Positions 31,379-39,546 of a stretch of DNA of 51,452 bases are shown piece after piece. The notes beneath the pieces are model-generated. The model was not told the DNA's origin. It worked only from the letters and a program-made list of their open reading frames with translations, and did not search any database. The DNA lies in NCBI GenBank assembly GCA_027449545.1, contig DAIDLI010000048.1:1-51452 (forward strand). Reading direction: 5' to 3'. The position numbers and the translations under genes are program-made. The stretch is from Acidobacteriaceae bacterium. GTDB lineage: Bacteria > Acidobacteriota > Terriglobia > Terriglobales > Acidobacteriaceae. Position 1 is the stretch's first letter. Each line of letters opens with the position of its first letter.

Positions 31379-32233
31379 CTAGCCCGCCGCCAGTTGCCGC
31401 GCCCGCTCGGTGGCGCGCATGACCGCTTTGATGAGAGTCACGCGCAATCCACCCTCCTCCAGCTCCAGGATGCCGTCGATGGTGCACCCTGCCGGCGTGG
31501 TCACCGCATCCTTCAGCAACGCCGGATGATAGCCCGTCTCCAGCACCATCTTCGACGCGCCAAAGGCCGTCTGCGCCGCCAGTTGGGTAGCCACATCACG
31601 CGGCAGGCCGACCTTCACGCCCGCCTCCGCCAGCGCCTCGATGATGATGTACACATAGGCCGGACCGGAGCCGGAGAGGCCGGTCACCGCGTCCATGTGC
31701 TTCTCATCCACGATCACGGTGCGGCCCACGGTCTCGAACATCCGCTGCGCCAGTTCCATCTGCGGCTCAGAGACAAACCGCCCGCGGCACAGCGCGGCCA
31801 CGCCCGCACCCAGCGCCGATGGCGTGTTGGGCATGGCGCGGATCACCGCGATCTCCATCCCCGCCGCCTCCTCAATGGCCCGCGTCTTCACCGAGGCCGC
31901 AAAGGAAACGATGGTCTTCTTCGCCGTCAGCGCCGGCCGGATCTGCTCGATCAAATCGGGCACCTGAAACGGCTTCACGCCGATCATGATCAGGTCCGCC
32001 TGCTGCGCGGCCGCCAGGTTATCGACGCTGACATCGACTCCCCACTGCGTGCTCAGCGCCACCGCCCGCTCTTCGTGGGCCACGGTAGCGTGGATCTGCT
32101 CGGGCGCAAACAAGTTCTGCTTCAGGAAGGCCTGCAACAGAATGCCCCCCATCTTGCCCGCGCCCAACACCGCTACCCGCACCTGCGGCAACTGCGCCGG
32201 CGTCTGATTCGCCTCGACGGCCATCTCTTCCAT
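31379..32233 (-). CDS. proC: Pyrroline-5-carboxylate reductase
   Basis: Catalyses the last step of proline synthesis, the NAD(P)H-dependent reduction of pyrroline-5-carboxylate. At 284 aa it is of normal size. The Rossmann motif VAVLGAGKMGGILLQAFL lies at the N-terminus, followed by IMIGVKPFQV, VIRAMPNTPSALGAGV and the substrate/dimer region VTGLSGSGPAYVYIIIEALAEAGVKVGLPR, with the C-terminal SPGG-like segment VTTPAGCTIDGILELEEGG. The ATG at 32231-32233 has AAGG 8 nt upstream; the frame continues further up but without family resemblance. It is followed by the acyltransferase gene. Confidence 0.97.
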   Translation of the reverse strand: MEEMAVEANQTPAQLPQVRVAVLGAGKMGGILLQAFLKQNLFAPEQIHATVAHEERAVALSTQWGVDVSVDNLAAAQQADLIMIGVKPFQVPDLIEQIRPALTAKKTIVSFAASVKTRAIEEAAGMEIAVIRAMPNTPSALGAGVAALCRGRFVSEPQMELAQRMFETVGRTVIVDEKHMDAVTGLSGSGPAYVYIIIEALAEAGVKVGLPRDVATQLAAQTAFGASKMVLETGYHPALLKDAVTTPAGCTIDGILELEEGGLRVTLIKAVMRATERARQLAAG

Positions 32234-32354
32234 ATCGAAAACCTTGTTGTGAATGAGAATCGTCCTGCTCTCTTTAGGATACTCGCCTGCCTGCACGCAG
32301 CGCCGGCCTCGCGGCAGGCTGTGCTGGGAGCTGCCGCTGCCGCCCCACACGTGC

Positions 32355-32384
32355 CTTGCCCGCTGTGCCAACATCGCGGGCAAG
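32355..32384 (-). terminator. Possible recQ terminator hairpin
   Basis: Inverted repeat CTTGCCCGC / GCGGGCAAG with a 12-nt loop, about 44 bp after the recQ stop on the minus strand and about 120 bp before proC. No T-tract follows. Confidence 0.3.
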
Positions 32385-32427
32385 CTGGTCTTGTCAGGCT
32401 GAGCCCTTGGAGAGCAGGGGCCGTTCC

Positions 32428-33897
32428 TCAGGCGCGCCGCGCCTGCAACGCCCCTGCCGCCTCGCAGCGATCGCAGTTCCCGCACGGGCCGCTGTAGTCG
32501 TCGCCGAAGTAGCGCATCAGAAACTCCCGCCGGCAGCCGCGCGTCTCGGCGTATTCGCGCATCTGCTCCAGGCGGCGGATGCGCTGTTCCTTCAGCGACT
32601 CCTGCTGGCGCCGCGCCGCCTCGGCCATCTCCGCGGCCGACTGCTCGCTCTCCAGCCGAATCTGTCCCGAAGCCAGTTTGCGCGCCGCCCCCGCCTCCTC
32701 GAACTTGTGCAGGATGTTGGTCAGCTTGCGCGCCGAGATGCCGGTTTCCCGGCTCACATCCTCCGAGGTCTTGGTTTTGTCCGGGCTCGCCAATACGTTG
32801 GCCACCGACTCCAGTTGCTGCGGATCCACCTTGCCGGCGCCGGTCTTGTAGCGCTGCGCGGCGATGTCCCGGGTGCGATAGAACAACACCGCCTCGGCCG
32901 GCTGGCCATCCCGGCCGGCCCGGCCGATCTCCTGGTAATAGCCGTCCAGCGACTCGCTGACATCGGCGTGATACACAAACCGGATGTCGGGCTTGTCCAC
33001 GCCCATGCCAAAAGCATTGGTGGCCACGATCACCGGCACCTCACCGCTCATGAACCGGTCCTGGATGGAGTCGCGATCCCTGGATTTCATGCCGCCGTGG
33101 TAGGCCAGCGCCTCCACGCCGCGGTCCTTGAGCTCCGCCGCCAGCGACTCGGCGTGATGATGCGTCGCCACATAGACGATGCCAGGCTTATCGGCGAAGC
33201 CCACCCGCCGCATCACCGCCTCCAGCTTCTCCGGCTCTCTGCCGAAGCTGTCCACGCGCAGAGAGATGTTGGGCCGGTCGAAGCCGCGCACAATCACCTT
33301 CGGGTTTCTCAGCCGCAATCTTTCCACAATCTCGCTCCGCACCTCGTTGGAGGCGGTCGCCGTCATGGCCAGCGTCACCGGGCGGCCAAGCGCCTCGATT
33401 GCTCCGGCCAGTTCCAGGTAATCGGGCCTGAAGTCGTGCCCCCACTGGCTGATGCAGTGGGCTTCGTCCACCGCGAACAGCCCCACCTGCGCAGCCTTCA
33501 GCCGCTCTTTGATCTCCTCGCGGTGAAATTGCTCCGGCGCCAGGAATAAGAACTCCGCGTCTCCGTCTTCAATCCGCTGCAGCTCATGGCGCTGCTCGCT
33601 CGCGCTCAGCGTCGAGTTCACCACTGCCGGATCGGCCAGGCGGCTCGCCTCGATCGACTCCGCCTGATCCTTTTGCAGCGCCAGCAGCGGCGAGACGATC
33701 ACCGTGGTGCCCTTCAGCAGGCTGCCCGCAATCTGGTAGACCGCCGACTTGCCCGACCCCGTGGGAGCCACAAACACCGTATCCCGTCCTTCCAGCAAAG
33801 AACGGATCGCCTCTTCCTGGCCGGGGCGCAGGTGTTCGAAACCCAAGAGCCGCTTGGCCGCGGCGGCGATATCGTTGCCGTCAAAAGTTCTTTTCAT
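32428..33897 (-). CDS. recQ: RecQ-family ATP-dependent DNA helicase (short form)
   Basis: A 3'-5' superfamily 2 helicase of 489 aa acting in recombination and fork repair. Motifs are LGFEHLRPGQEEAI (motif 0), APTGSGKS (Walker A, 44-51), VDEAHCISQWGHDFRPDY (DEAH and the RecQ aromatic loop), VTLAMTATA (motif III), IVYVATHHHAE, AYHGGMKSRDR and YYQEIGRAGRDG (motif VI). A winged-helix region is followed by a Cys cluster (GCRREFLMRYFGDD...CGNCDRC) that would bind zinc. The HRDC domain of longer RecQ proteins is missing, hence 489 rather than about 610 residues. The ATG at 33895-33897 lies directly before motif 0 and has only a distant GAGG. Confidence 0.94.
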   Translation of the reverse strand: MKRTFDGNDIAAAAKRLLGFEHLRPGQEEAIRSLLEGRDTVFVAPTGSGKSAVYQIAGSLLKGTTVIVSPLLALQKDQAESIEASRLADPAVVNSTLSASEQRHELQRIEDGDAEFLFLAPEQFHREEIKERLKAAQVGLFAVDEAHCISQWGHDFRPDYLELAGAIEALGRPVTLAMTATASNEVRSEIVERLRLRNPKVIVRGFDRPNISLRVDSFGREPEKLEAVMRRVGFADKPGIVYVATHHHAESLAAELKDRGVEALAYHGGMKSRDRDSIQDRFMSGEVPVIVATNAFGMGVDKPDIRFVYHADVSESLDGYYQEIGRAGRDGQPAEAVLFYRTRDIAAQRYKTGAGKVDPQQLESVANVLASPDKTKTSEDVSRETGISARKLTNILHKFEEAGAARKLASGQIRLESEQSAAEMAEAARRQQESLKEQRIRRLEQMREYAETRGCRREFLMRYFGDDYSGPCGNCDRCEAAGALQARRA

Positions 33898-34426
33898 GAA
33901 TGAGCAATGGTCCCTCTCTGCCCCTCGATACGGGACCGCCGCAGAGAAGCGCATTGCGGCCCGGCCACGCTCAGGCGAGTTTTCAGTTGTGCTCGTGCTT
34001 AGAGCACCCGGCGGCGCCGTTGCCGGTGCGCTCAGCCGCTCGTCGGCCGGTCGTGGTGTTTGCAGGCAGCCAGCCGGCAGCAGCCTGCCGGGCAGCAGCC
34101 TGCCGGGCAGCCGTGTGCCGGGCATTCATGCCCTGTGGCGTTCGTTCTTTGTCGAGTGCGTGCCACCAAGCCCATTGCGGCGCAAGCCAGCCCCGAACGA
34201 GCTTGCGCAGACTGCTCAGGGTTCCTCCTCGCGGCCCATTCTCACCCTCGGTTCATCAGATGCGGAGCCCGCCTCCACAGGCTGTTCCGATACAGGACTG
34301 CACCGACAGGAAAGATTTGCCCCCCGCCTGCTTGAGAGAACCGCCTCAGCCGCGCTCGTGACGTTGTTTGTTCCTCCCATCCGCGGGTGCCGCCGCGCCG
34401 GTTTGGCGCTCATGTAGAAAAAAGGC
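33898..34426. other. Gene-free interval with a GC-rich tandem repeat
   Basis: No supported gene on either strand between the divergent recQ and HNH genes. It holds a 15-bp-period tandem repeat at about 34074-34125 (ccggcagcagcctg, ccgggcagcagcctg, ccgggcagccgtgtg) and two small inverted repeats (gtgctc/gagcac near 33990; gcacccggc/gccggtgc near 34005-34030). It must contain the promoters for recQ and for the HNH gene, but no convincing -35/-10 pair was found. Confidence 0.5.
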
Positions 34427-34927
34427 ATGAGCACCGAGCGCACCATGGCGGGCGGATGGGTCGATCGCAAGTCGATCCCCCGCGGCCCCAACGGCCGCGG
34501 ACTGTGCCGCTGGTGTTCGCTGGAGGTGCCGCGCGGCCGCTACACCTTCTGCTCCGAGTTCTGCGTGCATGAGTGGAAGCTGCGCTCCCAGCCGGCCTAT
34601 CTGCGCGAACAGGTGCTCCGCCGCGACCGCGGCATCTGCGCCGGCTGCGGCCTCGACACGCTTGCCGCCGAGCGCCGCCTGCGCGCCTCGCGCGGCATTC
34701 GCCGCCAGGCCCTGCTTGCCTACTGGGGGCTCAAGCGCCGCTCCCGCAAGTCGCTCTGGGACGCCGATCACATCCTGCCCGTCGCCGAGGGCGGCGGCCA
34801 GTGCGACCTCGCCAACATCCGCACCCTGTGCCTGCGCTGCCACCGCTCGGCCACGCTTGCGCTGCGCGCCCGCCGCAGCCGGCAGGCCGCGCCATCCAGC
34901 GAACAAACTCTCGATCCGCTCCGCTAA
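34427..34927 (+). CDS. HNH endonuclease-domain protein with zinc ribbons
   Basis: A 166-residue protein. The N-terminal half has CRWC (27-30) and CSEFC (42-46), a small zinc finger, then CAGC (71-74); the HNH core follows as LWDADHILPVAEGGGQCDLANIRTLCLRCH (His115, Asn130, CxxCH at 135-139). The DH...N...H pattern with surrounding Cys pairs marks a McrA-type HNH nuclease fold. It is a stand-alone gene with no methylase or phage gene nearby, so a role in DNA repair, RNA processing or mobile-DNA defence cannot be decided. The ATG at 34427 is close to AAGG; a second ATG at 34445 is possible. Arg-rich composition fits nucleic acid binding. Confidence 0.88.
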   Translation: MSTERTMAGGWVDRKSIPRGPNGRGLCRWCSLEVPRGRYTFCSEFCVHEWKLRSQPAYLREQVLRRDRGICAGCGLDTLAAERRLRASRGIRRQALLAYWGLKRRSRKSLWDADHILPVAEGGGQCDLANIRTLCLRCHRSATLALRARRSRQAAPSSEQTLDPLR

Positions 34928-35051
34928 ACCCACGAACCTGCGTCCAGCCATTGGCTGGCTACTGGCTTCCTCTTCATGTTTTTGCCCAGCCCGCCGATAG
35001 ATCCCTCGTGGGCGGAGAGACCGCCCAGAATCCTGGAGACGAGGGACCCGG

Positions 35052-36029
35052 ATGATGCAGGACTCCGCCCATTTTGATCGTCAGCCCTCGCTCACCACCG
35101 GGAGTTCCACCGCGTCGGCCCCCCACCCAGGCGTCGATCGCCCCATTCCGCCGGCAGTCGGGATCAGCCCCGCCTGGCGCAAGCTGTTAACGCAGGCCGA
35201 GATGGCGGCGCCTCATCTGTGGGTGGCGGCCATCGAAGGCGAGGCCGGCTCCGGCAAGCAGACCCTGGCCCGCTACCTGTTTGCGCGCTCGCCGCTGGCG
35301 GCCACCAGCTTTCAGCGCCGCGATGCCCGCGAGTGGCTGGCCACCGACGCCGATCCCGGCACCCTGGCCGGCTACACCTATCTCGACCGCGTCGACCTGC
35401 TCGCCCCGCCCGGACAAAACCTGCTGCTGGGGGTGCTGAAGGGCTTGCAGGATCGTCCTCCGGGCCGTGCCGTGGTGCTGGCCTCCGCGCAGTCCTCGCT
35501 CCGCCAGATGGCCGGCCAGGGCCTGTTTTTGCCCGACCTCGCCTTCCGCCTGACCGCGATCCGCTTCGCCGTGCCGCCGCTGCGCCAACGCCGCGAAGAT
35601 ATCGCCCCGCTTGCCCAGTTCCTGCTCGAGCACCTCTGCCTCCGCTACCAGCAGCGTCCCGTCACGCTCGGCCCCGGCACCCTCGCCCGCCTGCTCCAGC
35701 ACAACTGGCCGGGCAACGTCCGCGAGCTCGCCTCCGTGCTCGAAGCCGCGCTCCTTGAAGCATCCCACGGCGCCATCCGCCCCGCCGACCTGGCCCTGCC
35801 CGAGCCCGGCGCATCCCCCTTCAGCTCGTCCCTGGAAGCAGCCTTCGCCGCCCGGTCTGGCCCCGCCGCCCAACCCCTCGACCTCTCTCTAGATGCCGTC
35901 ATCCGCCACCACGTTCAGTACGTCCTTGACCTCAACCGCGGCAACAAACTCCGCGCCGCGCGCCAGTTGCAGATCTCCCGCTCCACGCTCTACCGCATCC
36001 TCGCCAATGAGTCCCCGCTCGCCCGCTGA
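35052..36029 (+). CDS. Degenerate sigma54-activator-like AAA+ protein with Fis HTH
   Basis: A 325-residue protein with the domain order of a response-regulator-less enhancer-binding protein: AAA+ domain (about 40-250) and a C-terminal Fis-type helix-turn-helix (about 286-320, ARQLQISRSTLYRILA). Walker A is GEAGSGKQ (63-70). Walker B reads YTYLDRVD: the catalytic Glu after Asp112 is Arg113. The sigma54-contacting GAFTGA loop is absent, and the arginine-finger region is FLPDLAFRL instead of the usual FRxDLYYRL. Sensor II, NWPGNVREL (218-226), is intact. It should therefore bind nucleotide and DNA but probably not remodel sigma54 holoenzyme. GAGG lies 8 nt before the ATG. It sits 80 bp upstream of the kinase-RapZ gene on the same strand. 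Confidence 0.85.
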   Translation: MMQDSAHFDRQPSLTTGSSTASAPHPGVDRPIPPAVGISPAWRKLLTQAEMAAPHLWVAAIEGEAGSGKQTLARYLFARSPLAATSFQRRDAREWLATDADPGTLAGYTYLDRVDLLAPPGQNLLLGVLKGLQDRPPGRAVVLASAQSSLRQMAGQGLFLPDLAFRLTAIRFAVPPLRQRREDIAPLAQFLLEHLCLRYQQRPVTLGPGTLARLLQHNWPGNVRELASVLEAALLEASHGAIRPADLALPEPGASPFSSSLEAAFAARSGPAAQPLDLSLDAVIRHHVQYVLDLNRGNKLRAARQLQISRSTLYRILANESPLAR

Positions 36030-36109
36030 TTCAGCTCCGCCTCGCCTTGCGCCGCTTTCCTCCCCGCCGGTATGGTTTGAAGAGCGTGAGCCACACACCC
36101 GCAAACCAG

Positions 36110-37537
36110 ATGAACCTTCTCGAGCGCCTCTTTGAGCAGCGCTTTCACTACGCGCCGGAGAGCGCCGTCCCCCTGCAAGGCCAGCTCGGGGGATCCGGCC
36201 GCGCCATCGTTCGCCTCAGCGGCCGCGGCGCCACCGCCATTGGTGTTCTGCATGCGGTGCGCGAAGAAAATCTCGCCTTCCTGGAGTTCTCCCGCCACTT
36301 CCGCCAGCATGGCCTGCCCGTGCCGGAGATCTACGCGCAGGACCTCGAAGCCGGCGCTTATCTCGAAGAGGATCTCGGCGATACAACGCTCTTCGAGTTC
36401 CTCGGCGCTCACCGCTCCGGCGACGCGATCGCTCCCGAGGCGGTGGAAGCCTATCGCAAGACCGTCGCTGCCCTGCCCCGCTTTCAAGTGGAGGCCGGCC
36501 GCGATCTCGATTACAGCGTCTGCTATCCCCGCGCGAGCTTCGACAGCCAGTCCATCGCCTGGGATCTCAACTACTTCAAGTACTACTTCCTGCGCCTGGC
36601 CGGCGTGCCCTTCAACGAGCAGGCGCTCGAAGACGACTTCGGCGCTCTCACCCGCTTCCTGCTGGCGGCGCCGCACGACTTCTTTCTCTACCGCGACTTC
36701 CAATCCCGCAACGTGATGCTGCGCGAGGGCGAGCCGTGGTTCGTCGACTACCAGGGAGGCCGCAAGGGCGCGCTCCAGTACGACATCGCTTCCCTGCTCT
36801 ACGACGCCAAAGCCAACCTGCCGCCGAAGCTCCGCCAGGAACTGCTGGACCACTATCTCGACTGCCTGGCCGCCTACATCCCCGTCGACCGCGCCGCGTT
36901 CCTGGATCATTACTACGCCTACGTCTACGTCCGCATCCTGCAGGCGCTGGGCGCCTATGGATTCCGCGGCTTCTACGAGCGCAAGCCGCACTTCCTGGAG
37001 AGCGTGCCTTTCGCGCTCCAGAACCTGCGCTGGCTGGCCGGCCATGTGAAATTGCCCATCGCGCTGCCCGCGCTGCTCGAGGCCCTGGACCGCATCGCCG
37101 CCTCCGAGAAACTGCAATCGCTGGTCCCGTCCTCGACGCCGCTCACCGTGCGCATCTTCAGCTTCTCCTTCCATCGCGAGATGCCCCGCGACGTTTCCGG
37201 CAACGGCGGCGGATTTGTCTTCGACGCGCGCAGCCTGCCCAACCCCGGCCGCGAAGAACGCTTCCGCGCCTTCAACGGCAAAGATCAGTGCGTGATCGAC
37301 TACCTGGCACCCGACCCGCGCGTCCGCCAGTATCTGGAGCACGTCTTCTCGCTGGCCGACATGAGCGTGGCGGAGTATCAGCGGCGCGGCTTTTCCAACC
37401 TGATGATCTCGTTCGGCTGCACCGGCGGCCAGCACCGCTCCGTCTACCTGGCCGAGCAACTGGCCCGGCATCTGCGCGGGCGCGCCGGCCTCCAGATCGA
37501 AGTCCGGCACATCGAACAGGAGAAGATCGGCCGATGA
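36110..37537 (+). CDS. APH-type sugar kinase fused to RapZ C-terminal domain
   Basis: A 475-residue two-domain protein. Residues 1-325 are an aminoglycoside-phosphotransferase-fold kinase with LYRDFQSRNVM (catalytic Asp196, Asn201) and FVDYQGG (metal-binding Asp213). This RDxxxRNxM ... D[FY]Q pattern is that of AmgK, the anomeric MurNAc/GlcNAc kinase, rather than of antibiotic kinases. Residues about 343-470 match the C-terminal domain of RapZ, with FVFDARSLPNPG and SFGCTGGQHRSVYLAEQLA (the CTGGxHRS loop); the P-loop NTPase half of RapZ is absent. In E. coli that domain binds glucosamine-6-phosphate and RNA/protein partners. The ATG at 36110 is chosen (MNLLERLF); a GTG at 36086 is possible. 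The stop overlaps the next start (ATGA). Confidence 0.88.
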   Translation: MNLLERLFEQRFHYAPESAVPLQGQLGGSGRAIVRLSGRGATAIGVLHAVREENLAFLEFSRHFRQHGLPVPEIYAQDLEAGAYLEEDLGDTTLFEFLGAHRSGDAIAPEAVEAYRKTVAALPRFQVEAGRDLDYSVCYPRASFDSQSIAWDLNYFKYYFLRLAGVPFNEQALEDDFGALTRFLLAAPHDFFLYRDFQSRNVMLREGEPWFVDYQGGRKGALQYDIASLLYDAKANLPPKLRQELLDHYLDCLAAYIPVDRAAFLDHYYAYVYVRILQALGAYGFRGFYERKPHFLESVPFALQNLRWLAGHVKLPIALPALLEALDRIAASEKLQSLVPSSTPLTVRIFSFSFHREMPRDVSGNGGGFVFDARSLPNPGREERFRAFNGKDQCVIDYLAPDPRVRQYLEHVFSLADMSVAEYQRRGFSNLMISFGCTGGQHRSVYLAEQLARHLRGRAGLQIEVRHIEQEKIGR

Positions 37538-38274
37538 AGGCCATGGTCCTCGCCGCCGGCCTGGGTACGCGCCTGCGCCCGCTCACCAACGACCGGCCCA
37601 AGGCGCTGGTGACGCTCAACGGCCGTACCCTGCTGGATATCTGCCTCGAGCGGCTGCGCAGCTTCGGCATCACCGAGGCCATCGTCAACACCCACCACTT
37701 CGCCGATCTTGTCGCGGATTTTCTGGCGGCGCATCGCAACTTCGGCATGCGCATCGAAATCTCACGCGAAGAAGTGCTGCTCGACACCGGCGGCGGACTC
37801 AAGCAGGCGGCGTGGTTCTTTCTCGAAGGCGCGGAGCGCGACCAGCCCTTCCTGCTTCACAACGTGGATGTCCTCAGCAACATCGACCTCGCCCTGCTGT
37901 TGCAACAGCACCGCGAAAGCGGCGCCCTGGCCACGCTGGCCGTGCAGGAGCGCGCCACCTCCCGTTACCTGCTCTTCGATGGAGAGGGGCTGCTCTGCGG
38001 GCGGCGCGCCGGACGGGACGGTGAACCGGAGATGGCCCGTGCGGCCGATCACCCCGACGCGCTCGCCTTCTGCGGCATCCACGCGATCTCGCCGCGCCTG
38101 CTCTCGCTGCTCGAGGAAGAGGGTGAATTCCCGATTATCCCCGCCTACCTGCGCCTGGCCGCGCGCAGAGAAAAGATCGCCGCCTTTCGGGCAGACGCAT
38201 GCCGCTGGCGCGACCTGGGCCGTCCGGAAAGTTTATTGGCTGCGGAGGAGGATCTGCGCGCCGGCCGGTTGTGA
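37534..38274 (+). CDS. murU: MurU-like sugar-1-phosphate nucleotidyltransferase
   Basis: A 246-residue nucleotidyltransferase. The N-terminal signature MVLAAGLGTRLRPLTNDRPKALV binds the nucleotide, TLLDICLERLRSFGI and TGGGLKQAAWFF follow, and LHNVDVLSNID contains the metal-binding Asp. Length and motifs fit MurU, the N-acetylmuramate-1-phosphate uridylyltransferase of the AmgK-MurU peptidoglycan recycling route, though mannose-1-P or glucose-1-P enzymes share these motifs. Assignment to MurU leans on the 4-bp overlap with the AmgK-like kinase gene, since AmgK and MurU act in sequence (sugar to sugar-1-phosphate to UDP-sugar) and are often adjacent. Confidence 0.82.
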   Translation: MKAMVLAAGLGTRLRPLTNDRPKALVTLNGRTLLDICLERLRSFGITEAIVNTHHFADLVADFLAAHRNFGMRIEISREEVLLDTGGGLKQAAWFFLEGAERDQPFLLHNVDVLSNIDLALLLQQHRESGALATLAVQERATSRYLLFDGEGLLCGRRAGRDGEPEMARAADHPDALAFCGIHAISPRLLSLLEEEGEFPIIPAYLRLAARREKIAAFRADACRWRDLGRPESLLAAEEDLRAGRL

Positions 38275-38298
38275 GCGCGGCGCGCAGGTTGTTGTGCT

Positions 38299-38889
38299 CT
38301 AGTTGTTTCGGTTGGCCAGGCGCTTTTCCAGAGCGCCCCTCAACCTGCGCTTGGCATGGAAGACCCGGGTCTTGACGGCTGGCACCGTCACCTGAAGCGC
38401 CTGAGCAGTCTCCTCCTGCGAGATCTGCTCCAGCGCGCACATGCGGATGGCCTGCCGGTAGATCGCCCCCAGCTTCTCGATCTCGCCGAGCAGGATGGCC
38501 TGCATCTCCGAGTGTTCGCACCAGTCTTCGGGGCTTCTCCGCCGGTCGGGCAGATCCAGCGGCGCGCTATCCTCGTCTCCGGAGGATTCGATGGAGACCA
38601 GGATGGTTCCGCGGTTTTGCCGCAGCCATTCGCGTACCGCGTTCTGCACGATGGTCTGCAGCCATGTGCTCATCTGCGCGTCCCCGCGGAACCGGGGCAG
38701 GCTCCGGAAGGCGCGCAACATGGCTTCCTGAACGATGTCTTCTGCTTCTTCCCTGCAAGGCGTAACCCGCCTCGCCAGCCGCAGAAAGTGCTCGCGGCGG
38801 CGCTCAGCGGTCTGCACAAAAGTCGCCACCCGATCGTCCCACACAGAGGGATCGGGCGCGAAGTGCGCTGAAACCGTAGTGCTTGCCAT
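38299..38889 (-). CDS. ECF-type RNA polymerase sigma factor
   Basis: A 196-residue sigma70-family factor. Region 2 is seen as EEAEDIVQEAMLRAFRSLPRFRGDAQMSTWLQTIVQNAVREWLRQ, with the typical DIVQEA and ..F.G.A..STWL.. blocks, and region 4 as ISQEETAQALQVTVPAVKTRVFHAKRRLRGAL, an HTH. An acidic linker (SSGDEDSAPLDLPDRRRSPEDW) joins them. A strong AAGGAG lies 9 nt before the ATG. No anti-sigma gene adjoins; the next gene upstream on this strand encodes a small membrane protein of unknown role, 164 bp away. The gene converges on murU with a 24-bp gap and no obvious terminator. Confidence 0.93.
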   Translation of the reverse strand: MASTTVSAHFAPDPSVWDDRVATFVQTAERRREHFLRLARRVTPCREEAEDIVQEAMLRAFRSLPRFRGDAQMSTWLQTIVQNAVREWLRQNRGTILVSIESSGDEDSAPLDLPDRRRSPEDWCEHSEMQAILLGEIEKLGAIYRQAIRMCALEQISQEETAQALQVTVPAVKTRVFHAKRRLRGALEKRLANRNN

Positions 38890-39053
38890 AAAGAAATGAC
38901 TCCTTGGCTATGCTCTTCCCGGTGCGCGCCGCAGCAAGCGAAGTTGTCCTGAAACTTGCCACGGCCTGGATCTGCTCGACAAAGCGCAGCATCGCGGATG
39001 CAGGTATGCAGCCTTACCCAGGGCCTCAGATCCGCGGATGCAAGTGAGCTAGA

Positions 39054-39512
39054 TCAGCACAAGGAGGAGGAAGGAGGAGCACGGAGCTGCGCGCCGGAAT
39101 GGAAGAACGCAAGCGCAGCGGCAGGAGGAACAGCGGGAACGAAGGCCGACCAGATGGAAACCAGGTCCGGCAGTTGCGCGGTGGCCAGCATCGACGTGGA
39201 ATGCCAGTGCTGGTCACGGAGAAACTGCCGCTCCGCGGTGATGCGGAATTCAACGGAGTACCCGTTGCGATGCTCGATCCACAGCTTCGCGGCCGGAATT
39301 TCGTCTTGGGAATCGGGAGCGGTGAAGTAGAGCGAAAGCTTGTAGCCATAGCCCCAGATCACCACCGCCAGCGCCAGAGCGATGAACCCCAGCGCGGTGG
39401 GCCGGAAGGTCTGCCTCCACCTGGAAAATACGGACGCAGCTTCCTCCAGCGGGTGGGCAGAGATCGCCCTCGCTTCCGGATTCCTGGCCGTACTTGATTT
39501 CCAGGCGAGCAT
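39054..39512 (-). CDS. Small single-span membrane protein, unknown function
   Basis: A 152-residue protein beginning MLAWKSSTARNPEARAIS, with a cytoplasmic segment of about 45 residues and one transmembrane helix (GFIALALAVVIWGYGYKLSLYF). A short extracytoplasmic part follows (KLWIEHRNGYSVEFRITAERQFL), then a second hydrophobic stretch near SIWSAFVPAVPPAAALAFF. The WGYGYKLSLY phrase recurs, to my knowledge, in small acidobacterial membrane proteins without assigned function. A TATACT promoter lies just upstream. Upstream neighbour is glnS, downstream neighbour the ECF sigma gene; whether it regulates that sigma factor is not shown. Confidence 0.65.
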   Translation of the reverse strand: MLAWKSSTARNPEARAISAHPLEEAASVFSRWRQTFRPTALGFIALALAVVIWGYGYKLSLYFTAPDSQDEIPAAKLWIEHRNGYSVEFRITAERQFLRDQHWHSTSMLATAQLPDLVSIWSAFVPAVPPAAALAFFHSGAQLRAPPSSSLC

Positions 39513-39546
39513 TATTGGTCGTACTCTTTGGGGATACTGTGAGCCG

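Noticed and set aside
33749..34417. Plus-strand frames crossing the recQ start and the 33898-34426 gap
   Set aside because: Biased Arg/Pro/Ser composition, no RBS or domain, and overlap with the recQ N-terminus.
35052..36029. Functional sigma54-dependent activator
   Set aside because: GAFTGA, the Walker B Glu and the arginine-finger residue are missing.
36110..37537. Aminoglycoside resistance kinase
   Set aside because: The kinase motifs fit the sugar-kinase AmgK pattern, the protein carries a RapZ domain, and MurU follows in an overlapping frame.
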